In this document: positions 1-10,172 of the stretch, piece by piece
Numbering within the stretch: the stretch's first letter is position 1
How the letters are laid out: each line of letters begins with the position of its first letter
Assembly: GCF_001267885.1 (NCBI RefSeq)
Contig: NZ_CP012382.1
Coordinates: forward strand, 6,683,001-6,747,000
DNA from: Streptomyces ambofaciens ATCC 23877
GTDB lineage: Bacteria > Actinomycetota > Actinomycetes > Streptomycetales > Streptomycetaceae
Reading direction: 5' to 3'
DNA length: 64,000 nt
The notes under the pieces: generated by a model
The model's input: the letters and a program-made list of their open reading frames with translations, nothing else
What the model was told of the DNA's origin: nothing
Databases searched by the model: none
Made by a program: the position numbers and the translations under genes

Positions 1-21
1 GTCCCTCACGTACTCGGCCAT
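1..21 (-). CDS. Start of a probable CBS-domain protein (partial, leaves left edge)
   Basis: Only the first seven codons are inside the window, read leftwards from an ATG at 19-21: MAEYVRD. A GGGAGGGG ribosome binding site lies just upstream on the minus strand (about 28-36). The opening MAEYVRDVM is, from memory, typical of Streptomyces CBS-domain proteins, which are often found near stress and hypoxia genes. The start is seen; the family is inferred from seven residues only. It follows the DUF2795-like gene on the same strand by 22 bp, so the two may be cotranscribed. Confidence 0.45.
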
Positions 22-43
22 GTGCGGCCCACCCCTCCCGGCG

Positions 44-451
44 CTAGGCGCCCCGCGGGCCGGCGGACCCGGACCCGCCGTTGTCGGTCAGGGCCATCGC
101 CAGTTCCTGGACGTTGTCGTAGCGCGCCTTGTGCGGCAGCCGTTCCAGACCCTCGACGAGGGCGTCCGGCGCGTGGCCGCGGCGCAGTGCCCGGGTCAGT
201 TCCCGAGGGCCCGCGGGAAAGGTGCCCCGGGTCAGGTTCCGGGCCAGTTCGAGCCGGAGGGCCTCCAGGTACGTCGGTCCGCGGCCCGGTGTCACCGGTC
301 CGTACGTGACGTCCGGGTCGTCCTCGGCAGCCGGTTCCGGGTCGTTCCACTCCTCGGTGCGGGTGGGGTGCCCGGACCTGAGCAGACCCTGGAGTTCGTG
401 CTTCATCTCGTCGTCGCGGTGGACGCTCATCCGGTCGCTGCCTCGCTGCAT
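44..451 (-). CDS. DUF2795-like hypothetical protein
   Basis: This gene encodes a soluble acidic protein of 135 residues with no signal peptide or membrane segment. I chose the ATG at 449-451 because GGAGGG sits six bases upstream; the frame stays open to 496 but without a site. The N-terminal half is charged and probably disordered (EEWNDPEPAAEDDPD). The C-terminal half (about residues 65-125) has the helical pattern of the small DUF2795 family, including a run LPHKARYDNVQEL, where a short hydrophobic helix pair ends in a conserved aspartate-asparagine-valine segment. Some DUF2795 proteins are predicted nucleic-acid binders, but no function is established. It lies divergent from the small membrane peptide at 662 and directly upstream of the probable CBS gene, so a stress role is possible but unproven. 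Confidence 0.72.
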   Translation of the reverse strand: MQRGSDRMSVHRDDEMKHELQGLLRSGHPTRTEEWNDPEPAAEDDPDVTYGPVTPGRGPTYLEALRLELARNLTRGTFPAGPRELTRALRRGHAPDALVEGLERLPHKARYDNVQELAMALTDNGGSGSAGPRGA

Positions 452-661
452 GTCTCCCTCCAGATCCTTCGGGGTGCCGACCGCGTACCCGGCCACCGCG
501 GGCCGACACGGATTCGTCCGGACGGGTCCGGTCCGATTCCGCCCGGCCTCCCGCCGACACGGTGCGTGAACCCCCGCGCACCGTGGGTTCGCCCGGCGCG
601 GCGCGGGAACCCGGCCCGCGCACCACCCCCCACGCCCACCCCTTCTCGGGAAGGACGGACC

Positions 662-808
662 ATGGCGGTGCTGCTCGCTGTGTTCATCCCTGTCCTCATG
701 CTCGGCGTGGTCCTGGCCCTCGGCCGTTATGAGGAACTGCTGCTTCCGGGCCCCGCGCCCGAGCCTCAGGAGGCCGAGGCGGCCGTGGGCGGCCCGGCCG
801 ATCAGTAA
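662..808 (+). CDS. Small single-pass membrane peptide, 48 residues
   Basis: The ATG at 662 is preceded by GGAAGGACGG. The peptide begins MAVLLAVFIPVLMLGVVLALGR, one hydrophobic helix of about 20 residues followed by YEELLLPGP and an acidic, proline- and alanine-rich tail. The length and layout match a recurrent Streptomyces short membrane peptide of unknown role. It ends 67 bp before the UvrA-like gene on the same strand, so the two may share a transcript. No function can be assigned. The longer upstream extension of this frame (from 20) is antisense to the DUF2795-like gene and lacks coding character. Confidence 0.7.
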   Translation: MAVLLAVFIPVLMLGVVLALGRYEELLLPGPAPEPQEAEAAVGGPADQ

Positions 809-875
809 TCGAGAAGCGGGAGTCGTCGCGCCCCGTCTAGCGTGTCACTGCCGACCCGCCGACGGAGGAGACCCG

Positions 876-3266
<2,391 letters not shown>

Positions 3267-3285
3267 CCGCGGAACCGACCCCGCG

Positions 3286-3307
3286 GCGCCGCCGCCGGCG
3301 GCGGCGC
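3286..3307. terminator. GC-rich perfect palindrome after the uvrA-like gene
   Basis: These 22 bases are a perfect inverted repeat with arms GCGCCGCCGCC and its complement, able to fold as a strong hairpin with a small central loop. It lies between the uvrA-like stop (3266) and the GTG of the AraC gene (3325). It may end transcription of the former or attenuate entry into the latter. No T-run follows, as is usual for Streptomyces. Confidence 0.5.
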
Positions 3308-3324
3308 TGTGGGATCGTGGTGGG

Positions 3325-3753
3325 GTGACGACGCTGGAGGACCTGGCCAGGCTGCGCCGGGCCCGTGACCTGATGGACCGCGAGTACGCGAAGCCGCTCG
3401 ACGTGCCGGCGCTGGCGCGCGTGGCGCTCATGTCGGCGGGCCACTTCTCGCGCAGCTTCCGCGCCGCCTACGGCGAGACGCCCTACAGCTACCTGATGAC
3501 CCGCCGCATCGAGCGGGCCAAGGCGCTGCTGCGGCGCGGCGACCTCAGCGTGACCGAGGTCTGCTTCGAGGTCGGCTGTACCTCGCTCGGTTCCTTCAGC
3601 TCGCGCTTCACCGAACTGGTCGGCGAGAGCCCGAGCGCCTACCGGGCCCGCGACCACGCCGACGGCGCCGCCGTCCCGGCCTGCGTTGCCAAGATCTACA
3701 CGCGACCGGTCAGGAACGGAGAAGCGAAGCCCGCCGGACCGCCCGTAGCGTGA
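3325..3753 (+). CDS. AraC-family transcriptional regulator (HTH-only)
   Basis: This gene encodes a 142-residue DNA-binding protein consisting almost only of the AraC/XylS double helix-turn-helix (about residues 10-110). The first helix-turn-helix covers LDVPALARVALMSAGHFSRS and the second AKALLRRGDLSVTEVCFEVG, followed by the family hallmark SLGSFSSRFTELVGESPSAYR. There is no N-terminal ligand domain, which is typical of short regulators paired with a VOC gene. It starts with GTG at 3325. Its stop overlaps the GTG of the VOC gene by four bases (GTGA), so the two are translationally coupled and form a two-gene operon. It probably controls this operon; the inducer is unknown. Confidence 0.9.
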   Translation: MTTLEDLARLRRARDLMDREYAKPLDVPALARVALMSAGHFSRSFRAAYGETPYSYLMTRRIERAKALLRRGDLSVTEVCFEVGCTSLGSFSSRFTELVGESPSAYRARDHADGAAVPACVAKIYTRPVRNGEAKPAGPPVA

Positions 3754-4175
3754 AGCGCATGGACATCAACCTCTCGCAGTGCTTCATCGCCGTCGACGAC
3801 CACGACAAGGCGCTCGCCTTCTACCGTGACGTGCTCGGGCTGGAGGTGCGCAACGACGTCGGGTTCGAGGGGATGCGCTGGGTGACCGTCGGCTCGCCGG
3901 CCCAGCCCGGTGTGGACATCGTCCTCGAACCCCCGCTCGCCGACCCGAACGCCTCCGCCGCCGACAGGGAGGCCATGGCCGAACTGCTCGCGAAGGGCAT
4001 GCTGCGCGGCGTCATCTTCGCCACCGACGACGTCGACGCCACCTTCGAACGGATCCGCGCCGCGGGCGCCGAAGTCCTCCAGGAGCCCGTGGACCAGCCC
4101 TATGGCGTCCGTGACTGCGCCTTCCGCGACCCGGCCGGCAACATGCTGCGCTTCAGCCGGCCGCGCGAGCGGTGA
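3750..4175 (+). CDS. VOC (glyoxalase/bleomycin-resistance fold) family protein
   Basis: This 141-residue single VOC module has the paired beta-alpha-beta-beta-beta units: FIAVDDHDKALAFYRDVLGLEV near the N-terminus and the closing strand GVRDCAFRDPAGNMLRFSRP at the C-terminus, where the DPAGN loop is a family hallmark. Members are metal-dependent lyases, dioxygenases or ligand-binding resistance proteins; the substrate cannot be told from sequence. The GTG at 3750 overlaps the AraC stop. An internal ATG at 3759 is an alternative start three codons in. Pairing with an AraC regulator is common in Streptomyces and suggests response to a small toxic compound, but this is inference. Confidence 0.9.
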   Translation: MKRMDINLSQCFIAVDDHDKALAFYRDVLGLEVRNDVGFEGMRWVTVGSPAQPGVDIVLEPPLADPNASAADREAMAELLAKGMLRGVIFATDDVDATFERIRAAGAEVLQEPVDQPYGVRDCAFRDPAGNMLRFSRPRER

Positions 4176-4194
4176 CCGCCCGCCGCGCGGTCAC
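4172..4194. terminator. Bidirectional hairpin terminator spanning two stop codons
   Basis: Arms GTGACCGC (4172-4179) and GCGGTCAC (4187-4194) enclose a seven-base loop. The hairpin contains the TGA of the VOC gene (4173-4175) and the stop of the convergent TPP-enzyme gene (4191-4193), so it can end transcription from both sides in a very compact layout. Confidence 0.7.
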
Positions 4195-5984
4195 TCCCTC
4201 CCGGTGCTCGGCAGGAACTCCTGCACCTTCGCCTTGAATGCCTGCTTGACCATCGACCCCCGGTCCGCGTCGCCCTTGAGGACGGCGGCGGCCGTCGACT
4301 CCATCTGCTCCCAGGTGGCGTGCGGCGGCACCGGGGGCACGGCGGGGTCGGTGAGGAACTCCAGCACCGCGGGACCGTCCGCCGCGAGCCCCGCCCGCCA
4401 GGCCGCCTCCACGTCCTCCGGCTTCTCCACGCGGATGCCGGTGAGCCCCAGGGACCGGGCGAAGTCGGCGTAGCGCACGTCCGGGAGCGACTGCGAGGGC
4501 AGGAAGGACGGCGCGCCGCCCATGGCCCGCATCTCCCACGTGACCTGGTTCAGGTCCTGGTTGTTCCAGACGGCCACGACCAGCCGCGGGTCCGACCACA
4601 GATCGCGGTACTTCGCCGCCGTGATCAGCTCCGCCAGCCCGTTCATCTGCATCGCCCCGTCCCCGACCAGGGCGACCACCGGCCGGTCCGGATGGGCGAA
4701 CTTCGCGCCGATCGCGTACGGCACCCCGCAGCCCATCGTGGCCAGCGTGCCGGACAGCGAACCGCGCATGCCGGGCCGCATGGTCAGGTGCCGGGCGTAC
4801 CAGTTGGCCGTGGAACCCGAGTCGCACGTGACGATCGCGTCGTCGGGCAGCAGCGGGTCGAGGGCGGCGGCCACGTACTCCGGGTTGACGGGGTCCGCCT
4901 CCAGCCCGGCCCGGCGCTTCATGACGTCCCGCCAGCGTGTCACGTTGTCGCACACCGTGTCGTACCACTCGCGCCCCCGGCCGCCCTCGATCAGCGGGAT
5001 CAGCCGGTCCAGGGTGGCCCGCGCGTCGCCCACGAGGTTGACCTCGTTCGGGTAGCGCATCCCGATCATGTGCGGGTCGATGTCGATCTGGACGCCCCGC
5101 GCCTTGCCGTACTCCGGCAGGAACTGCGAGTACGGGAAGGAGGACCCGATGGTCAGCAGGGTGTCGCAGTCCCGCATCAGCTCGTACGAGGGGCGCGTGC
5201 CGAGCAGGCCGATCGATCCGGTGACGTAGGGGAGCTCGTCGCTGAGGACGTCCTTGCCGAGCAGCGCCTTGGCCACCCCGGCGCCCAGCTTCTCGGCGAG
5301 CCGCTCCACCTGCTCCCGCGCCCCGGCCGCCCCCTGGCCGACGAGGATCGCCACCTTGTCCCCGGAGTTGAGGACCTCCGCCGCCCGCCGCACCGACTCG
5401 TCGGACGGGACCGCCGTCCAGGAGCCGCGGTCCAGACTGGAGGGCACCATCTTGAACTCGTGCGTGGGCGGCGAGTAGTCCAGCTCCTGCACGTCGCCGG
5501 GGATGATGACGGCCGTCGGGCAGCGACGCGCGTACGCGGTGCGGATCGCCCGGTCCAGCACGTTCGGCAGCTGCTCCGGGACCGTCACCGTCTCCACGAA
5601 CTCGGAGGCGACGTCCTTGAACAGCGTGTGCAGGTCCACCTCCTGCTGGTAGGAGCCGCCCATCGCGGTCCGGTGGGTCTGCCCGACGATCGCCAGCACC
5701 GGGACGTGGTCGAGCTTGGCGTCGTACAACCCGTTGAGCAGGTGGATCGCACCCGGGCCGGACGTCGCCGCGCACACCCCCAGACGTCCGCTGAACTTGG
5801 CGTATCCGACCGCCTCGAACGCGGACATCTCCTCGTGCCGGGACTGCACGAAGCGCGGCTGGTTCTCGGCGCGGCCCCAGGCGGCCAGCAGGCCGTTGAT
5901 CCCGTCGCCCGGGTAGCCGAAGACCTGCTCGACGCCCCATTCGCGCAGTCGCTGCAGGACGTGGTCGGACACCTTGGTGCTCAT
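4191..5984 (-). CDS. TPP-dependent pyruvate-oxidase/decarboxylase-like enzyme
   Basis: This 597-residue protein has the three-domain thiamine-diphosphate fold of the POX/acetolactate-synthase family. The PYR domain begins at about residue 8 (QRLREWGVEQVFGYPGDGIN) with the activating glutamate in SRHEEMSAFEA and the block GVCAATSGPGAIHLLNGLYDA. A central Rossmann-like domain follows. The C-terminal PP domain carries the TPP/Mg motif GDGAMQMNG closing at VVAVWNNQDLNQ. The likely reaction is oxidation or decarboxylation of pyruvate to acetate plus CO2, coupled to FAD/quinone as in PoxB, though the electron acceptor is not evident. The ATG at 5984 has GGGAGGT upstream. The gene is divergent from the sigma factor at 6349. 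Confidence 0.9.
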   Translation of the reverse strand: MSTKVSDHVLQRLREWGVEQVFGYPGDGINGLLAAWGRAENQPRFVQSRHEEMSAFEAVGYAKFSGRLGVCAATSGPGAIHLLNGLYDAKLDHVPVLAIVGQTHRTAMGGSYQQEVDLHTLFKDVASEFVETVTVPEQLPNVLDRAIRTAYARRCPTAVIIPGDVQELDYSPPTHEFKMVPSSLDRGSWTAVPSDESVRRAAEVLNSGDKVAILVGQGAAGAREQVERLAEKLGAGVAKALLGKDVLSDELPYVTGSIGLLGTRPSYELMRDCDTLLTIGSSFPYSQFLPEYGKARGVQIDIDPHMIGMRYPNEVNLVGDARATLDRLIPLIEGGRGREWYDTVCDNVTRWRDVMKRRAGLEADPVNPEYVAAALDPLLPDDAIVTCDSGSTANWYARHLTMRPGMRGSLSGTLATMGCGVPYAIGAKFAHPDRPVVALVGDGAMQMNGLAELITAAKYRDLWSDPRLVVAVWNNQDLNQVTWEMRAMGGAPSFLPSQSLPDVRYADFARSLGLTGIRVEKPEDVEAAWRAGLAADGPAVLEFLTDPAVPPVPPHATWEQMESTAAAVLKGDADRGSMVKQAFKAKVQEFLPSTGRE

Positions 5985-6348
5985 GTAGCGGACCTCCCGG
6001 ACCGGTGGGGGACGGACGACGGCCGTCCGTTCGGGTGTCCCCGACGGGAGCCGGAAAACATCGGGGGGTTTGGCAAGGGGGCCGAGGGGCAGGCGCACTC
6101 TCAGTGCTTCGGACAGGAGGCACGTCCGTGGGAGCGGCGCCCAAGCCGCCCCGGACGGCCGTCCGTGTGCCGGACGCCCTCCCGCGGTGACCGCCCGACC
6201 CCAGGGCCGCGTCGTCGGACCGGTGCCGTCCCGGTCCGGGCGCCGGAGGTTTCCACGAGCCCCCGCCGCTCCGCGCACCGGCCGTACCGACCGGGCACCC
6301 GCCCGGCGCGACGAAGCGTCCCCGCGCTCCGAAGGAGTTGCGACGCAC
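5985..6348. promoter_or_regulatory. Divergent intergenic region with two related inverted repeats
   Basis: This 364-bp stretch separates the TPP-enzyme gene (minus) from the sigma-factor gene (plus) and holds no convincing gene. It contains an imperfect inverted repeat at 6012-6030 (arms ACGGACG / CGTCCGT, loop ACGGC) and a perfect 14-bp palindrome at 6152-6165 (CGGACGGCCGTCCG). Both include the 12-mer ACGGCCGTCCGT (6019-6030 and 6155-6166). Repeated palindromes in a divergent promoter region suggest regulator binding; the regulator is unknown. Confidence 0.5.
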
Positions 6349-7143
6349 ATGCCGATCCACGTCAGCGTGAAGCATCCGCACGACGACGCCCCCGACACCG
6401 CCGACGCCTTCCGCCGGCTCGCCGCCCTTCCCGACGGCCCGGAGCGCGACGCGGTCCGCGACCGGATCGTCGAGGCCTGGCTGCCCATGGCCGAGCGGCT
6501 CGCGCGACGCTTCCGCAGCCGCGGCGAGAGCCACGAGGACCTGCGCCAGGTCGCGGCCCTAGGCCTGGTCAAGGCGGTGGACCGCTACGACCCCGAGCGC
6601 GGCAACGCCTTCGAGAGCTACGCCGTGCCGACGATCACCGGCGAGATCAAGCGCCACTTCCGCGACCACATGTGGACCCTGCACGTGCCGCGCCGGGTCC
6701 AGGACCTGCGCAACCGTGTGCGCGTCGCCGGCCAGGACCTGTCCCAGACCGTCTCGGGACGCGGGCCCACCGTCACCGAGATCGCCGAGCGCGCCGACCT
6801 GAGCGAGGAGGACGTCCGGGTCGGACTGGAGGCCCTGGAGAGCTTCACGGCCCTGTCGCTGGACGCGGAGCTCCCCGGCACCGAGGACGGCTACTCGCTC
6901 GGCGACGCGCTCGGCGGCCCCGACCCGGCCCTCGACACGGTCGTCGACCGCGAGGCCGTCAGGGAGCGCCTGGCCGCCCTGCCCGAGCGGGAACGCGCCA
7001 TCCTCTACATGCGCTTCTTCGACGACATGACCCAGAGCCGCATCGCCGAGGAGCTCGGCATCTCCCAGATGCACGTCTCCCGGCTGCTCAGCCGGTGCTG
7101 CAACCGGGTACGGGAGCAGGTGCTGCGGGACCAGGCGGCGTGA
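6349..7143 (+). CDS. sigK: RNA polymerase sigma factor, SigB/SigF family (SigK-like)
   Basis: This 264-residue group 3 sigma-70 factor has region 2 at about residues 35-110 (core-binding run EDLRQVAALGLVKAVDRYDP, then FESYAVPTITGEIKRHFRDH), region 3 with VTEIAERADLSEEDV, and region 4 with MTQSRIAEELGISQMHVSRLLSR. The order and motifs are those of SigB/SigF stress and sporulation sigma factors, of which Streptomyces has about ten. Synteny from memory (a few genes before nar1) points to SigK, reported to restrain differentiation; the paralogue choice is inference. The ATG at 6349 follows GAAGGAG at 6331. No anti-sigma or anti-anti-sigma gene is adjacent, so regulation must come from elsewhere. 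A minisatellite starts right after the stop. Confidence 0.88.
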   Translation: MPIHVSVKHPHDDAPDTADAFRRLAALPDGPERDAVRDRIVEAWLPMAERLARRFRSRGESHEDLRQVAALGLVKAVDRYDPERGNAFESYAVPTITGEIKRHFRDHMWTLHVPRRVQDLRNRVRVAGQDLSQTVSGRGPTVTEIAERADLSEEDVRVGLEALESFTALSLDAELPGTEDGYSLGDALGGPDPALDTVVDREAVRERLAALPERERAILYMRFFDDMTQSRIAEELGISQMHVSRLLSRCCNRVREQVLRDQAA

Positions 7144-7144
7144 A

Positions 7145-7512
7145 CCGACGGAAGCCGGGCGGGCGGTCGGGGTGCGGAAGTCGGGCCGGTGGCCGGGGGT
7201 GCCAAGGCCGGGCGGTCGATCGGGGTGCCCGGACCGGGCCGGCGGCGGGGGGTGCCGAGGCCGGGCGGGCGGTCGGGGTGCGGAAGTCGGGCTGGCGGCC
7301 GGGGTGCCAAGGCCGGGCGGTCGATCGGGGTGCCCGGACCGGGCCGGCGGCGGGGGGTGCCAAGGCCGGACCGGCGGCCGGGTGCCAAGGCCGGATATCG
7401 GCGGTGGGGATGTGGAGACCGGGCCGACGGTCGAGGGTGCCAGAACCTGACCGGGGGCCCGGGCTGCGAAAACCGGATCGGTGATCGAGGGTGCGAAACC
7501 CGGCGGTCACCC
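7145..7512. repeat. 26/27-bp tandem repeat (minisatellite), about 13 units
   Basis: From just after the sigma-factor stop, a unit of the form GGGGTGCC-N-AGGCCGGGC followed by a GGCGGNC-like end is repeated head to tail. Unit starts are at 7169, 7195, 7222, 7248, 7275, 7301, 7327, 7353, 7380, 7406, 7433, 7460 and 7487, so spacing alternates between 26 and 27 bases. A higher-order unit of four repeats is duplicated almost exactly (7154-7259 and 7260-7364, about 106 bp). Units decay towards the right. Because 26/27 does not keep a reading frame, the repeat is not coding on either strand. Confidence 0.88.
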
Positions 7513-7636
7513 GCTCGGGCGCCTCGTTCCCGCGAACGGCGCACGGCGGCGCGCGCGGTGGTGCCGGGCGGGCTGTGATGGCCGCAGGGGCGCGAGCACC
7601 GTGCCCCGCAGCCGTCGCTCGAAGGAGCCCGCCCCC

Positions 7637-8662
7637 ATGCGCCGCACCGCCCGCGCCCTGTCCGCCGCCGTCCTGGCCGGTGCCGCCCTCGGCGTCTTCA
7701 CCGGGGCCGCCTCGGCCGAACCAGGTGCGCCCCTTCCACCCGCCGAACCCGGCGTCCCCTCCCCACCCGCCGCACCCGGTGTTCCGTCCCCGCCGGCGAC
7801 ACCCGGTGTGCCTGCGCGCCCCGCGGCTCCCTCCGCGCCCGAGGCTCCCTCCGCGCCCGACGCTCGCTCCGGGTCCTCCGCGGCCTCCGGGGGACCCGTC
7901 GCCGAGGTCAGCCCGGCCGACGCCGTCCCGGGTGGCACCGTCACCGTCTCCGTCTCCTGCGCTCCCACCGGCGCCCCCGCGCCCGCGACGCTGGACGCCA
8001 CGTCACCGGCCTTCGAGGAGGGCACCGTCGCCCTGCGCAAGGTCCCGGGCGTGGCGGGGACGACGTCCGGGCCCGCCTACCGCGGCACCGCGCGCATAGC
8101 CGTCGCGAAGGACGCCGAGGGCAGCGGAGCCACCGGAGACACCGGAGCCACCGAAGACGCCGCAGCCACCGAGGACGTCGAGCAAGTTCCGGACGCCCCC
8201 GATGCCCCGCTCGCTCCGGAGATCCCCGACGCGGCGGACACCGAGGACGCCTGGACCGTCGACGGCGCCTGTCCGGAGGAGTCCGGCGGCGAGGGCGACC
8301 CCTGGAGCGCGACGATCACCGCGCCGGAGCCGGGCGAGGAGGGCGCCGCCGTGGCACCGCCGTGCCCCGAGCCCGCCCCGCGCGGCGAGGCCCCGGCGCA
8401 CGGCCGGGCTCCCGCGCCCGGTGCCTCCTGTGCCCCCGAGCCGGCCTGTCCCGAGCCCGCCGCGCCGCACGGTGAGGCCTCCGCGCGGAAGGAGCCCTGC
8501 GCCGGCCCGGCGGCGGAACACGGTGTGCGGGCCGGCGCGGGCGGCGCCTTCTCCGACTCGGTGCCCGCCCTGGTCGCCGGTGGCGTCCTGATCGCGGGCG
8601 CCGGCGCCGCGGCCGCGCACCGGCTGCGGCTCCGGCTGCGCGGGGACGCGGAGCAGCACTGA
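7637..8662 (+). CDS. Secreted proline/alanine-rich protein with C-terminal membrane anchor
   Basis: This 341-residue protein has a clear Sec signal peptide (basic MRRTAR, hydrophobic core, cleavage after ASA near residue 27), then a low-complexity Pro/Ala segment of repeated PGVPSPPA-like units (about 28-80). A beta-rich stretch of about 60 residues (PVAEVSPADAVPGGTVTVSV onward) resembles an immunoglobulin-like domain of Streptomyces surface proteins. A long acidic and cysteine-containing region follows, and then a hydrophobic helix near 308-328 (LVAGGVLIAGAGAAAAH) and an Arg-rich tail. This is a membrane- or wall-anchored exported protein; no sortase LPXTG motif is visible. Function unknown. 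The ATG follows GAAGGAG at 7621. Confidence 0.8.
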   Translation: MRRTARALSAAVLAGAALGVFTGAASAEPGAPLPPAEPGVPSPPAAPGVPSPPATPGVPARPAAPSAPEAPSAPDARSGSSAASGGPVAEVSPADAVPGGTVTVSVSCAPTGAPAPATLDATSPAFEEGTVALRKVPGVAGTTSGPAYRGTARIAVAKDAEGSGATGDTGATEDAAATEDVEQVPDAPDAPLAPEIPDAADTEDAWTVDGACPEESGGEGDPWSATITAPEPGEEGAAVAPPCPEPAPRGEAPAHGRAPAPGASCAPEPACPEPAAPHGEASARKEPCAGPAAEHGVRAGAGGAFSDSVPALVAGGVLIAGAGAAAAHRLRLRLRGDAEQH

Positions 8663-8831
8663 CCCCCGGGCAGCACCGTCGCGCTTCCACGCGACCCGGA
8701 CCACAGCCATGCCGCCGCGCCCCGGTGGGTACGTTCAGCAACGAACCGAGGAAGACCGATCAAGACCTGGGATGAAGGGCACCCGGCCGGCGGCGACAGG
8801 ACACGGCACCACGGACTGCGCGGAGGCACGC

Positions 8832-10172
8832 ATGCGGCGCACGGACCCCGAAGGGCAGGACTCCGGAGACGGCCACGCCCCCGCGCGGCACGACTCCCGG
8901 AACCGGGCCCCCGCGCGCCACGGACCCGAAGGACACGGACCCGAAGGACACGGCCCCGTCCGCTTCGGACCGCACCTGCCCGACGACGGCCTGGCCGTGC
9001 TGCCGGAACTGTCCGCCGTGCTCGCCGCCGCGGCCGGCCGCGGCGGCGAGGAACCGGCCGGCGGGGCCCCCGCCCTCCTGGCCGCCGCGAGCGGCTACTG
9101 GGACCGGCGTGGCCTGCCGACCGACCCCGGCCGGGTGGCCGCCGCCCCGGGCGCCAACGCCCTGCTGCTCGCGCTGACCGCCGTGCTCGGCGGCGACGTC
9201 CTGGTGCCGCGCCCCTGCGCGGCCTGGTGGGCGCCGTACGCACGGCTGCTGGGCAGGCCCGTCTTCCACGTCCCGACCCCGGCCGAGTCCGGCGGCGTCC
9301 CCGATCCGTACGCCCTGCTGGAGACCGTCCGGCGGGTCCGCGCCGAGGGCGGTGACCCACGCCTGCTCGTGCTGTCCGTCGCCGACGACCCCACCGGCAC
9401 CGTCGCGCCGCCCGAACTGCTGCACGAGACCGTCGAGGCCGCCGCCGCCGAGGGGCTGCACCTGGTCAGCGACGAGACCTGGCGCGACACCCTGCACGAC
9501 CCGCACGCCACCGTGCTGCTCAGCCCCGCCGAGATGCTGCCCGAACGGGTCACCGTCGTCACCGACCTGGCCGGCGCGCTGCTGCCGCCGGGCTGGCCGG
9601 CCGCGGTCGCCCGCTTCCCCGCGTCCGCCACCGGGGACGGCCTGCACGCCCGCGTGCTGGACGTGCTCACCGCGCTCGGCGCCCGCGTCGCCGCGCCCGT
9701 CGCCGCCGCCGCCGGGTACGCGCTCGCCGAACCCGAGGCGGTCACCGCCCGCCGGTCGGCCACCGTGCGCCTGCACGCGCGCCTGGCCGCCGCCGTGCAC
9801 GCCACGGTCGTCGGCGTGGGCGCCACCGCACGGCCTCCGCAGGCCGGCCGCCACCTGTACGCCGACCTCGGCCCGCTGCGCGACGCCCTCGGCGCCCAGG
9901 GGGTCGGCGACGCCCAGGAACTGGAGGACTTCCTCACCGCCCGCCTCGGCATGCCCGCGCCGGGCGGCCACCGCTTCGGCGACGACCTCCAGGCCCTGCG
10001 CGTCCGGCTCTCGACCGGTCCTGTGGCCGACGGTGGTACTGATGAGCAGCGCACAGAACGTCCCACCGTCCCCGACCCGTTGGAACTGCCACACGTGCAA
10101 CGCGCCCTGATCGGTCTGAAGTCGGTCTTCGACGATCTCCGCGACGCTCAGCGATGGGAGCCTCCTCGATGA
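8832..10172 (+). CDS. Aminotransferase class I/II-fold protein lacking the PLP lysine
   Basis: This 446-residue protein aligns by eye to fold-type I aminotransferases: VAAAPGANALLLAL (residues 102-115) is the cofactor-phosphate loop, DDPTGTV (185-191) replaces the usual NPTG, DETW (214-217) replaces D-x-x-Y, and TDLAGALLPPGW (244-255) stands where S-x-S-K-x-x-x-x-x-G-x-R should be. No lysine is present in the whole catalytic region, so an internal aldimine with PLP cannot form. This is probably a pseudoenzyme with a binding or regulatory role. The ATG at 8832 has GGAGG five bases upstream; an earlier ATG at 8772 lacks a good site. The His/Pro-rich N-terminus (1-50) is probably disordered. It overlaps the next gene by ATGA, so coupled expression is likely. 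Confidence 0.78.
   Translation: MRRTDPEGQDSGDGHAPARHDSRNRAPARHGPEGHGPEGHGPVRFGPHLPDDGLAVLPELSAVLAAAAGRGGEEPAGGAPALLAAASGYWDRRGLPTDPGRVAAAPGANALLLALTAVLGGDVLVPRPCAAWWAPYARLLGRPVFHVPTPAESGGVPDPYALLETVRRVRAEGGDPRLLVLSVADDPTGTVAPPELLHETVEAAAAEGLHLVSDETWRDTLHDPHATVLLSPAEMLPERVTVVTDLAGALLPPGWPAAVARFPASATGDGLHARVLDVLTALGARVAAPVAAAAGYALAEPEAVTARRSATVRLHARLAAAVHATVVGVGATARPPQAGRHLYADLGPLRDALGAQGVGDAQELEDFLTARLGMPAPGGHRFGDDLQALRVRLSTGPVADGGTDEQRTERPTVPDPLELPHVQRALIGLKSVFDDLRDAQRWEPPR

Noticed and set aside
7145..7512. Possible CRISPR array
   Set aside because: Units are contiguous, without unique spacers, and no cas genes are present. It is a plain tandem repeat.
7005..7544. Proline/arginine-rich open frames on the minus strand in the minisatellite
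   Set aside because: The units alternate 26 and 27 bases, so no frame is kept across the array, and there is no start signal. They reflect repeat composition only.
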